From Chloroflexota bacterium (GTDB lineage: Bacteria > Chloroflexota > Anaerolineae > Anaerolineales > Villigracilaceae), in assembly GCA_016234555.1 (NCBI GenBank), contig JACRBJ010000074.1, forward strand, positions 49,986 through 113,985: 64,000 nt of DNA, in the 5' to 3' direction. A program made the position numbers and the translations under genes. Below are positions 56,733-64,000 of this stretch, one piece after another. A model generated the notes under the pieces. That model was not told where the DNA came from and made no database searches. It was given only the letters and a program-made list of their open reading frames with translations. The stretch's first letter is position 1. The number at the start of each line of letters is the position of its first letter.

Positions 56733-59700
56733 ATGGCATCTTCTTTGCCCCCAAAAAACTACGCACGAATCCCGGTAAAATTAGATCTTCCCAACTTAAT
56801 TGAAGTTCAACTTGATTCATTTGAAAGGCTCAAAAGGGAGGGATTGAACGATCTCTTCAATGAAATTTCTCCCATTGAGTCCTATAACAAGGGGATGAAG
56901 CTGTTTTTCCCAAGCCGCAGTGCTGAATCGCAGCAGTGGGGTCTCAAGTATTGGTTTGGGGAACCAAAGCACACCATCGAAGAATGTGTTGAGCGGGATT
57001 TGACCTACGCCAGCCCGTTGTATGTTTCAGTTCTACTGGCAGGGTCAGACGTCCCCGAGCCGATTAAACAGGACATCTTCCTCGGCGACTTCCCTGAGAT
57101 GACCGACAAAGGCACATTCATTGTGAATGGCACGGAACGTGTTGTCGTTTCCCAGTTGATTCGCTCTCCTGGCGTTTATTTTGAAGCGCCCGCTGACCGT
57201 GCAACGGGTCGTTTGCTTGCAATGGCAAAACTTATCCCCGACCGCGGCGCATGGATGGAGTTCGAAACACGCAAGTCGGACTATATTATTTTGAAGTTTA
57301 ACCGCAAGCGCACGGTTCCAATTACCATTTTCCTGCGCGCTCTTGCGGCAGTGGACGATGGAACCAAGGATTCTCCCATCAAGTATGGAACGGACGAGGA
57401 AATCCTGTCCATTTTCAAGGATGTGGATAACAACCCCGAACGTATGTTCATCGCGTCCTCGCTCAAGCAGGAACCTGATTGGAGCCAGTCCAATCAGACG
57501 CTTCCCAATGCGGCGCTAATCGAATTCTTCAAAAAGATGCGCCCCGGCGACCCCGCCACCCTCGACAATGCCCGCCAGTTCCTCGAAGAGCAGTTGTTTG
57601 ACCAGCGGCATTATGATCTTGAGCGCGTGGGACGCTACAAGTTGAATCAAAAGCTCGACCTGAACATTCCCATTCCACATCGTACTGTCACCAAGAGTGA
57701 TGTGATTCGCCTGATTCGCCGCATGATCCAGATCAACAACGGCGCCGAACGCCCGGATGACATCGATCACCTCGGCAACCGCCGCGTGAAGACGGTGGGC
57801 GAGTTGATCCAGAACAAACTGCGGATTGGTTTGCGCCGCATGGAGCGCGTCATCAAGGAGCGCATGTCCATCCGCGACCAGGAGCAACTGTCGCCGGTGA
57901 CTCTGGTTAACATCCGCCCGGTGGTTGCCGCCCTGCGCGAGTTCTTCGGCTCCTCCCAGCTTTCCCAATTCATGGACCAGACCAACCCGCTGGCAGAGTT
58001 GCGCCACAAGCGCACGCTCTCCGCTCTTGGTCCCGGCGGTTTGCGCCGTGAGCGCGCCGGCTTCGATGTCCGCGATGTGCACCATTCCCACTATGGTCGC
58101 ATCTGTCCGATCGAAACGCCTGAAGGTCCAAACATCGGTTTGATCGGTCGCCTGGCTTCATTTGCCCGTGTCAACGAGTACGGCTTCATTGAAACTCCCT
58201 ACCGCAAGGTTCACAAGATCCTGCCCCCAGGGGATGAACGTCTAGAAGGGCGCACGTTGCGCGAGGATGTTTATGATGCCAAGTCTGAGGAGTTGATTTT
58301 CAAGTCTGGTACGGTCCTCGACGCCAAGTCTGTAAAGAAAACTGCAAAGTCGGCAAACGACGTCAGCGTTGTCCCGTTTGTATCCGATGAGGTCATTTAT
58401 CTTTCCGCGGACGCGGAAGACAAATACACCATCGCCCAGGCGAACTCCCATTTGACGGAAAACAAGGAATTCTCCCGCGAGCGTATTTCCTGCCGTTATC
58501 ACTCAGGCTTCCTGTTCTCGAATGCGGAAAACATCGATTATATGGACGTGGCTCCACATCAGGTGGTCGGCATCAGCGCAGCGCTCATTCCCTTCCTCGA
58601 ACATGACGACGCCAACCGCGCTCTCATGGGATCGAACATGATGGCACAGGCTGTCCCGTTGGTTCGTCCCGAAATCCCGCTGGTTTCGACTGGCATGGAA
58701 GGGCACGCCGCCCTCGATTCAGGTCAGGTCGTGGTCGCCGACGCGGACGGCGAAGTCGTCTCAGTCACCGGATCAACCATCACGGTCAAGGAAAAGAAGA
58801 CCGGCAACCACGTTTATCAACTCCGCAAGTATCAGCGCTCCAACCAAAGCACCTGCATCGACCAGCGTCCGTCCGTTGTGAAGGGACAATTGGTCAAGGC
58901 TGGCGACATCATCGCCGATTCCTCCTCCACCGACAGCGGACAGCTGGCTCTCGGTCAGAATGTGGTTGTTTCCTTCCTTTCATGGGAGGGCGGCAATTTC
59001 GAAGACGCCATTTTGCTTTCCGAACGTCTGGTTCAGGAGGACCGTTTCACTTCGGTTCACATTGAAAAGCATGAAGTCGAAGCCCGCGATACCAAACTCG
59101 GTCCCGAAGAAATCACCCGCGACATCCCCAACGTGGGCGATGACGCGATAAAAGACCTCGACGAGAACGGTATCATTCGCATTGGGGCGGAAGTTGGACC
59201 GAACGACATCCTCGTTGGCAAGATCACGCCCAAGGGCGAAAAGGAACTTACCCCCGAAGAGCGGTTGTTGCGCGCCATCTTTGGCGAAAAGTCACGCGAT
59301 GTGAAGGATACCTCCCTGCGAATGCCTCACGGCGAACGCGGCAAGGTTGTGGACGTGAAAGTCTTCACCCGCGAGGACAACTCCGACCTCTCGGCTGGCG
59401 TGGACATGATGGTGCGCGTCTCTGTGGCGCAGCGCCGCAAGATCACGGCAGGAGATAAGATGGCAGGACGCCACGGCAACAAAGGCGTGGTATCCAAAGT
59501 TGTGCCTGTGGAAGATATGCCCTTCCTTGAAGATGGCACGCCCGTTGACATCATCCTCAACCCGTTGGGTGTTCCCGGTCGTATGAACATCGGTCAGGTT
59601 TTGGAAGTGCACCTCGGTTGGGCAGCCAAGCGCATGGGATTCCGCGCGATTACCCCCGTTTTTGACGGCGCGACTGAAGAGCAAATCGAAGCTGAACTCG

Positions 59701-60632
59701 CCCGTGCCTGGATCATGGATCAAGCCTGGAAGGAATCTGCAGACCGCGCCTGGGAGTGGCTCAAAGAGCAGGAATACGATCCCAATTCCATTCAGGATGA
59801 TGATGAAGTTCGCCGTTTGTACCTCGAACACTGGCTTGGTAAGCGAAAGTATGATGTCTATAGCCTGAACGACCCGGACTATGCACGCCATGCGGCTGCA
59901 AAAGAATGGCTGCGCGAGAAAGGTTATACAAAGCCCGACGAAATCCTATTGGATGATCGCGATGTAGCCAATTCAGATCCCGAAATAGACGATGTGACCA
60001 TCAAAGCCTGCCTGCGTCTGTGGATGGAAACAAATGGAATTACGCGTCGTGTTGCAGAGGACAAGGTTTATGAAACTGCGCAGGAACTTGCCAAGGAAAA
60101 GAGTATCCCATTGCCCATTTTAGGCAAGCAAACGCTGCGAGATGGCAAAACTGGACTTCCCTACGATCAGCCTGTCACCGTAGGTGTGATGACTATTCTC
60201 AAACTCCATCACCTGGTCGAGGACAAGGTTCACGCACGTTCGACGGGTCCGTACAGTCTGGTCACACAGCAGCCCCTCGGCGGCAAGGCGCAGTTCGGTG
60301 GTCAGCGCTTCGGTGAAATGGAAGTGTGGGCACTCGAAGCGTATGGCGCGGCGCACACTCTTCAGGAAATGCTCACGGTTAAGTCGGACGATGTTCAGGG
60401 TCGCGTCAATACCTATGAAGCAATTGTCAAGAGTGAGCCAATCGAAGAGCCGAGCATTCCCGCTTCCTTCCGTGTGCTGGTCAAGGAACTTCAATCCTTG
60501 GGCCTCGCGGTCGAAGCTGTGAACGAAGGCGGTGATGTGGTCAAGTTTGGTAAAGAGGATGAGAAGGCACATCCGCCAAAGCATGACACCGCGCTGCTGA
60601 GTCTCGGAGAGAATCGATCTGGAAAAAAGTAG
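56733..60632 (+). CDS. rpoB: RNA polymerase beta subunit
   Basis: 1299 residues. The rifampicin region FGSSQLSQFMDQTNPLAEL and the following LRHKRTLSALGPGGL keep the Asp, His and Ser positions (E. coli 516, 526, 531), so it is rifampicin-sensitive by sequence. Near the C-terminus, between the VFDGATEEQIE and LPILGKQTLRDGK segments (about residues 975-1125), there are about 130 residues beyond the B. subtilis length. CAGGAGAG precedes the ATG. No rpoC follows: the next gene is rpsL with its own promoter. The gene is bounded upstream by tRNAs, not rplJL. Confidence 0.96.
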   Translation: MASSLPPKNYARIPVKLDLPNLIEVQLDSFERLKREGLNDLFNEISPIESYNKGMKLFFPSRSAESQQWGLKYWFGEPKHTIEECVERDLTYASPLYVSVLLAGSDVPEPIKQDIFLGDFPEMTDKGTFIVNGTERVVVSQLIRSPGVYFEAPADRATGRLLAMAKLIPDRGAWMEFETRKSDYIILKFNRKRTVPITIFLRALAAVDDGTKDSPIKYGTDEEILSIFKDVDNNPERMFIASSLKQEPDWSQSNQTLPNAALIEFFKKMRPGDPATLDNARQFLEEQLFDQRHYDLERVGRYKLNQKLDLNIPIPHRTVTKSDVIRLIRRMIQINNGAERPDDIDHLGNRRVKTVGELIQNKLRIGLRRMERVIKERMSIRDQEQLSPVTLVNIRPVVAALREFFGSSQLSQFMDQTNPLAELRHKRTLSALGPGGLRRERAGFDVRDVHHSHYGRICPIETPEGPNIGLIGRLASFARVNEYGFIETPYRKVHKILPPGDERLEGRTLREDVYDAKSEELIFKSGTVLDAKSVKKTAKSANDVSVVPFVSDEVIYLSADAEDKYTIAQANSHLTENKEFSRERISCRYHSGFLFSNAENIDYMDVAPHQVVGISAALIPFLEHDDANRALMGSNMMAQAVPLVRPEIPLVSTGMEGHAALDSGQVVVADADGEVVSVTGSTITVKEKKTGNHVYQLRKYQRSNQSTCIDQRPSVVKGQLVKAGDIIADSSSTDSGQLALGQNVVVSFLSWEGGNFEDAILLSERLVQEDRFTSVHIEKHEVEARDTKLGPEEITRDIPNVGDDAIKDLDENGIIRIGAEVGPNDILVGKITPKGEKELTPEERLLRAIFGEKSRDVKDTSLRMPHGERGKVVDVKVFTREDNSDLSAGVDMMVRVSVAQRRKITAGDKMAGRHGNKGVVSKVVPVEDMPFLEDGTPVDIILNPLGVPGRMNIGQVLEVHLGWAAKRMGFRAITPVFDGATEEQIEAELARAWIMDQAWKESADRAWEWLKEQEYDPNSIQDDDEVRRLYLEHWLGKRKYDVYSLNDPDYARHAAAKEWLREKGYTKPDEILLDDRDVANSDPEIDDVTIKACLRLWMETNGITRRVAEDKVYETAQELAKEKSIPLPILGKQTLRDGKTGLPYDQPVTVGVMTILKLHHLVEDKVHARSTGPYSLVTQQPLGGKAQFGGQRFGEMEVWALEAYGAAHTLQEMLTVKSDDVQGRVNTYEAIVKSEPIEEPSIPASFRVLVKELQSLGLAVEAVNEGGDVVKFGKEDEKAHPPKHDTALLSLGENRSGKK

Positions 60633-60641
60633 CATTTTCCA

Positions 60642-60670
60642 TTGACGCGACGGGATTGGCGTGATAAACT
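60642..60670 (+). promoter_or_regulatory. rpsL (str operon) promoter
   Basis: TTGACG at 60642-60647 and TAAACT at 60665-60670, spacer 17; start near 60677. Confidence 0.8.
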
Positions 60671-60694
60671 AACCAGCCGTTGCCCAAAAAGCAA

Positions 60695-60769
60695 GAGTGG
60701 CTTTACCCCCACTCGACTCATTGGCAGCTACAAATGAGGCCATCAGGGTTTGTTGTGATGGTCTCATTT
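60695..60769 (+). other. Structured 5' leader of rpsL
   Basis: Two hairpins: GAGTGG (60695-60700) with CCACTC (60709-60714), and the 14-bp AAATGAGGCCATCA (60732-60745) with its complement (60756-60769, one G-U). No U-tract follows. A site for ribosomal-protein autoregulation is plausible, since the transcribed leader is ~145 bases. Confidence 0.55.
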
Positions 60770-60821
60770 CTTGCGAATGTACATGTTGATTTGTGAAAAA
60801 AATTTGTAATCGGAGAAAACG

Positions 60822-61238
60822 ATGCCGACAGTAAATCAAATGGTCCGCAAAGGACGCAAAAATAGTAAAAGCAAAAGCAAGGCGCCTGCTTTACAGTTCA
60901 CTTTGAACAGTTTCAAGCAGCGCCGCGTGCGACAGGATAAGGGCGCCCCGCAGAAGCGCGGCGTTTGCACTGTTGTTCGTACCACAACGCCCAAGAAGCC
61001 GAACTCTGCGCTGCGCAAGATCGCGCGTGTGCGCCTGACGAATGGCATCGAAGTCACGGCGTATATTCCCGGTGAAGGTCACCAGTTGCAGGAACACTCC
61101 GTGGTGCTGGTCCGCGGCGGACGTGTGAAGGACCTGCCCGGTGTGCGCTATCACATTGTGCGCGGTTCGCTCGACACCACCGGTGTTGCCAACCGCAAGC
61201 AGGGTCGTTCCAAGTACGGCGCAAAGCGTCCCAAGTAA
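60822..61238 (+). CDS. rpsL: 30S ribosomal protein S12
   Basis: 138 residues, about 14 longer than E. coli S12. The conserved TTTPKKPNSALRK is present; extra residues (KSKAPALQFTLNSFKQRRVR) lie in the N-terminal third between residues ~15-40. CGGAGAAAAC precedes the ATG. The position of Lys43 (streptomycin) is unaltered. Confidence 0.96.
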   Translation: MPTVNQMVRKGRKNSKSKSKAPALQFTLNSFKQRRVRQDKGAPQKRGVCTVVRTTTPKKPNSALRKIARVRLTNGIEVTAYIPGEGHQLQEHSVVLVRGGRVKDLPGVRYHIVRGSLDTTGVANRKQGRSKYGAKRPK

Positions 61239-61258
61239 TTCTATAGATGGAGTAAAGC

Positions 61259-61726
61259 ATGCGTAGAGCAAAACCTGAGAAACGGGAACTCCTTCCCGAC
61301 AGCCGTTATAACAGCATCCACGTGCAGACCATGGTTCAGCATGTGCTCAAGTGCGGTAAGAAAAGCCTTGCCGTCCGCTTGATTTATGATGCCATGGACC
61401 TGATCAAGGACCGCACCGAAAAGAACCCGATGGAAGTCTTCGATGGCGCCCTCAAGAACGTCGGTCCCGCCATGGAAGTTCGCCCCCGCCGTGTGGGTGG
61501 CGCCACCTATCAGGTGCCAATGGAAGTTTCCTCAGACCGCCGCACCACGCTGGCGTTACGTTGGATTCTGTCCGCGGCGCGTGACCGCTCCGGCAAGTCC
61601 TTTTCAGATAAACTGGCTTCCGAGCTGATTGATGCTTTTAACGAGACCGGCTCCGCCATCCGCAAGCGTGATGAAGCGCACAAGATGGCAGAGGCAAACC
61701 GCGCCTTCTCGCATTATCGTGTTTAA
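61259..61726 (+). CDS. rpsG: 30S ribosomal protein S7
   Basis: 155 residues, normal length; MRRAKPEKRELLPDSRYNS and PRRVGGATYQVPMEV are typical. Binds the 3' domain of 16S rRNA. GATGGAG precedes the ATG, 20 bases after rpsL. Confidence 0.96.
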   Translation: MRRAKPEKRELLPDSRYNSIHVQTMVQHVLKCGKKSLAVRLIYDAMDLIKDRTEKNPMEVFDGALKNVGPAMEVRPRRVGGATYQVPMEVSSDRRTTLALRWILSAARDRSGKSFSDKLASELIDAFNETGSAIRKRDEAHKMAEANRAFSHYRV

Positions 61727-61759
61727 TTTTAGAGGAATTAAAAGGAAATAGTAGGTAGA

Positions 61760-63832
61760 ATGGCACGCTTGCATCCATTGGAGAAGTTTAGAAATATTGG
61801 CATTATTGCCCACATCGACGCCGGGAAGACGACGACGACCGAGCGCATCATGTTCTATACGGGCATGACTCACCGCATCGGCTCCGTGGATGACGGCACG
61901 ACAGTGACGGACTGGATGGTCCAGGAGAGGGAGCGAGGCATCACAATTGTCTCGGCGGCTGTATCGGCAGAGTGGAAGGGCTATCAGGTCAACATCATCG
62001 ATACGCCCGGACACATCGACTTTACTGCCGAAGTTCAACGTTCCCTGCGCGTTCTGGACGGTGGGGTGGTGGTTTTCGACGCTGTACAGGGTGTGGAACC
62101 GCAATCTGAAACCGTTTGGCGCCAGGCTGACCGCTATGGCGTTCCCCGCATTTGTTTTGTTAATAAGATGGATCGCGTCGGCGCATCCTATGAGCGGACC
62201 ATCGAGACGATCATCGACCGCCTGGGCGCCAACCCGATTCCCATGCAGATACCCATCGGCTTTGAGGCAACCTTCAAGGGCGTTGTTGACCTTCTTGAGA
62301 TGAAGGCTATCGTCTGGCAGGATGACCTTGGCAAAGAACCGCAGGTGGTCGAAGTCCCCGAAGACTTGAAGGACCAGGCTCGGGATTTGCGCGCCAGAAT
62401 GGTCGAGAAGATTGCCGAACTCGATGACGAGTTGACCATGAAGTTCCTCGAGGGGCAGGAAATCGGCATCGAAGAAATGAAACTTGCTCTCCGCAAGGGC
62501 GTTTTGGCGAATAAAGCCGCTCCTGTTTTCTGTGGTTCCTCCCTGAAGAACAAGGGTGTTCAGGTGTTGCTGGATGCTGTAGTGGATTATCTTCCCTCCC
62601 CGGCGGATAAGCCCAGCATGACTGTGTCCGAACCGGGCAATCCTGAAAACACATTCGAGGTTGCCACCAAGGACGATGCTCCTCTGGGCGCTTTGGTCTT
62701 CAAAATCGTGACCGACCCTTACGTTGGGCGTCTTGCCTATATTCGTGTTTACTCCGGTGTCATCAGCCAGGGACAGTCGGTGATGAACAGCACCAAGGGA
62801 CGCAAGGAACGCATTGGACGTTTGATCCGCATGCACGCCGATCATCGTGAAGATGTGACCGAAATTCGTTCCGGTGACATCGGCGCAGTGCTCGGTTTCA
62901 AGGAAAGCTTTACCGGCGATACGCTTTGCGATTCCAAGCATCTTGTTCTCGAGACCATCTCCTTCCCGGAACCGGTGATCTCGATTGCAATCGAACCCAA
63001 GAGCACTTCAGACCAGGAAAAAATGGGGGAAGCCCTCCGCAAACTTTCGGAGGAAGACCCGACACTTCACGTCAATACAGACGAAGACTCCGGTCAGACC
63101 ATCCTCAGGGGGATGGGCGAACTTCATCTCGATATTGTTGTGGATCGTTTGCTGCGCGAATTCCGCGTGCAGGCAAATGTGGGCGCTCCGCGTGTTGCGT
63201 TCCGCGAATCGATCACCAAGCCCGTCAAGGAAGTCAACTACAAGTATGCCAAGCAGTCCGGCGGCAAGGGACAATATGGTCATGTCATCTTCTCCCTCGA
63301 ACCAGGCGAGCGTGGCAGCGGCATTATTTTCGAGAACAAGATCGTCGGTGGCGCCATTCCCAAGGAATACATTGGACCTGTTGAAAAGGGCTTCAAGGAA
63401 GCGGCTGAGGGCGGCGTGCTGGCTGGTTACCCTGTCGTTGACATAAAAGTCACCCTGTTTGATGGTTCCTTCCATGAAGTTGACTCCAGTGAAATGGCGT
63501 TCAAAATGGCTGCCATTCTTGGGTTCAAGGAAGGCGTGCATAAGGGACTTCCCATTTTGCTCGAACCGATGATGAAGGTCGAAGTCGTCGTCCCCGAGGA
63601 GTATCTCGGCGACGTGATGGGACAGATCAACAGCCGCCGCGGCTTGATCCAGGGCATGGAAGTTCGCATGGGCAACGCGCAGGCTGTCAGGGCAATGGTT
63701 CCGCTGGCGGAGATGTTTGGATACGCAACCCAGTTGCGGTCTGCCACCCAGGGACGCGGCGTCTTTAATATGGAATTTGACCACTATGCGCCGGTATCGC
63801 AGTCAGTGGCAGAAGAAATTTTGAAAGCATAA
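61760..63832 (+). CDS. fusA: Elongation factor G
   Basis: 690 residues; P-loop AHIDAGKTTTTERIMF, DTPGHIDFT, NKMD, then domains II-V. The canonical EF-G for translocation; compare the divergent copy at 23010. In the conserved rpsL-rpsG-fusA-tuf order. Confidence 0.96.
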   Translation: MARLHPLEKFRNIGIIAHIDAGKTTTTERIMFYTGMTHRIGSVDDGTTVTDWMVQERERGITIVSAAVSAEWKGYQVNIIDTPGHIDFTAEVQRSLRVLDGGVVVFDAVQGVEPQSETVWRQADRYGVPRICFVNKMDRVGASYERTIETIIDRLGANPIPMQIPIGFEATFKGVVDLLEMKAIVWQDDLGKEPQVVEVPEDLKDQARDLRARMVEKIAELDDELTMKFLEGQEIGIEEMKLALRKGVLANKAAPVFCGSSLKNKGVQVLLDAVVDYLPSPADKPSMTVSEPGNPENTFEVATKDDAPLGALVFKIVTDPYVGRLAYIRVYSGVISQGQSVMNSTKGRKERIGRLIRMHADHREDVTEIRSGDIGAVLGFKESFTGDTLCDSKHLVLETISFPEPVISIAIEPKSTSDQEKMGEALRKLSEEDPTLHVNTDEDSGQTILRGMGELHLDIVVDRLLREFRVQANVGAPRVAFRESITKPVKEVNYKYAKQSGGKGQYGHVIFSLEPGERGSGIIFENKIVGGAIPKEYIGPVEKGFKEAAEGGVLAGYPVVDIKVTLFDGSFHEVDSSEMAFKMAAILGFKEGVHKGLPILLEPMMKVEVVVPEEYLGDVMGQINSRRGLIQGMEVRMGNAQAVRAMVPLAEMFGYATQLRSATQGRGVFNMEFDHYAPVSQSVAEEILKA

Positions 63833-63863
63833 GTTTTTTTCATAACTCAAGGAGTTTCTCATT

Positions 63864-64000
63864 ATGGCGAAGGCAAAATTTGACCGCAGCAAACCGCATC
63901 TCAATGTAGGGACGATGGGACACATCGACCACGGCAAGACCACGTTGACGGCGGCGATCACGAAAGTGGCTGGCTTTGCGGGTCAGGCTGATTTCAGGGC
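63864..64000 (+). CDS. tuf: Elongation factor Tu (partial)
   Basis: The 5' 137 bases: MAKAKFDRSKPHLNVGTMGH then IDHGKTTLTAAITKV, the EF-Tu P-loop. CAAGGAGT precedes ATG 63864. The window ends inside the gene. Confidence 0.95.
   Translation, partial: MAKAKFDRSKPHLNVGTMGHIDHGKTTLTAAITKVAGFAGQADFR

Noticed and set aside
60778..60810. Small ORF before rpsL (MYMLICEKNL)
   Set aside because: No ribosome site and no informative codon run; likely chance.
61604..62941. Minus-strand frame of about 445 codons
   Set aside because: Antisense of fusA; no protein-like motifs.

Overview
The window looks like a chromosomal piece of a Chloroflexota bacterium, probably class Anaerolineae. This is inferred from protein style (the NrtR/NAD operon, DUF6391, TIR–FGE-like and HAMP-only proteins, the CysO/Mec-type sulfur operon, a long RpoB insert) and not from a database search. 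G+C looks moderate to high, except for a visibly more A+T-rich accessory block at the left end. No intergenic stretch exceeds about 300 bases without a gene or a described element.

Layout. (1) 1-6008: six co-oriented unknown genes, several with CxxC zinc ribbons, resembling an immunity-type array. (2) 6175-10018: small membrane proteins and a GNAT. (3) 14123-10123, minus strand: an NAD-salvage operon, nrtR > nicotinamidase-like > nicotinate phosphoribosyltransferase-like > RlmN-like radical SAM > a 41-residue protein carrying the RlmN-type ACGQL cysteine motif. (4) 14219-16718, minus: holA, DUF6391, dus. (5) 16892-22859: sensor, TIR–TM–FGE-like protein, metalloenzyme, methyltransferase, and a membrane thioredoxin-like gene whose first active-site Cys codon is TGA, with a bSECIS-like hairpin downstream (candidate selenoprotein). 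(6) 23010-30944: second EF-G, SNase-like nuclease, then a cysteine/sulfur-carrier operon with two ubiquitin-like carriers, cysteine synthase, JAMM peptidase, DUF4395, thioredoxin and an E1-rhodanese. (7) 31129-35502: GNAT, alr (with an in-frame 99-bp palindromic insertion), lspA, RluA-type synthase, threonine aldolase. (8) 40209-35505, minus: an overlapping HD-GYP/GGDEF pair for c-di-GMP. (9) 40338-54734: punA, membrane proteins, S1 protein, FtsK, phospholipid synthase, Lgt, ABC exporter, MBL hydrolase, HNH, epimerase, lipoprotein. (10) 54758-64000: tyrS behind a Tyr-rich leader peptide and attenuator, three tRNAs, rpoB (no rpoC after it), then rpsL-rpsG-fusA-tuf.

Regulation is unusually readable. 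Promoters of the TTGACA-17-TATAAT type occur before nrtR, the tyrS leader, the tRNAs, rpoB, rpsL and fusA2. Several (nrtR, tyrS leader, moaD1, alr, a GNAT) have exactly six bases between the -10 hexamer and ATG, predicting leaderless mRNAs. Two genes (tyrS, cysteine synthase) have short ORFs containing codons for the cognate amino acid followed by terminators, suggesting ribosome-mediated attenuation.

The intergenic DNA carries a recurrent family of degenerate 7-bp (sometimes 8-bp) tandem repeats, often abutting start codons and in places encoding C-terminal tails, and several palindromic repeat elements.
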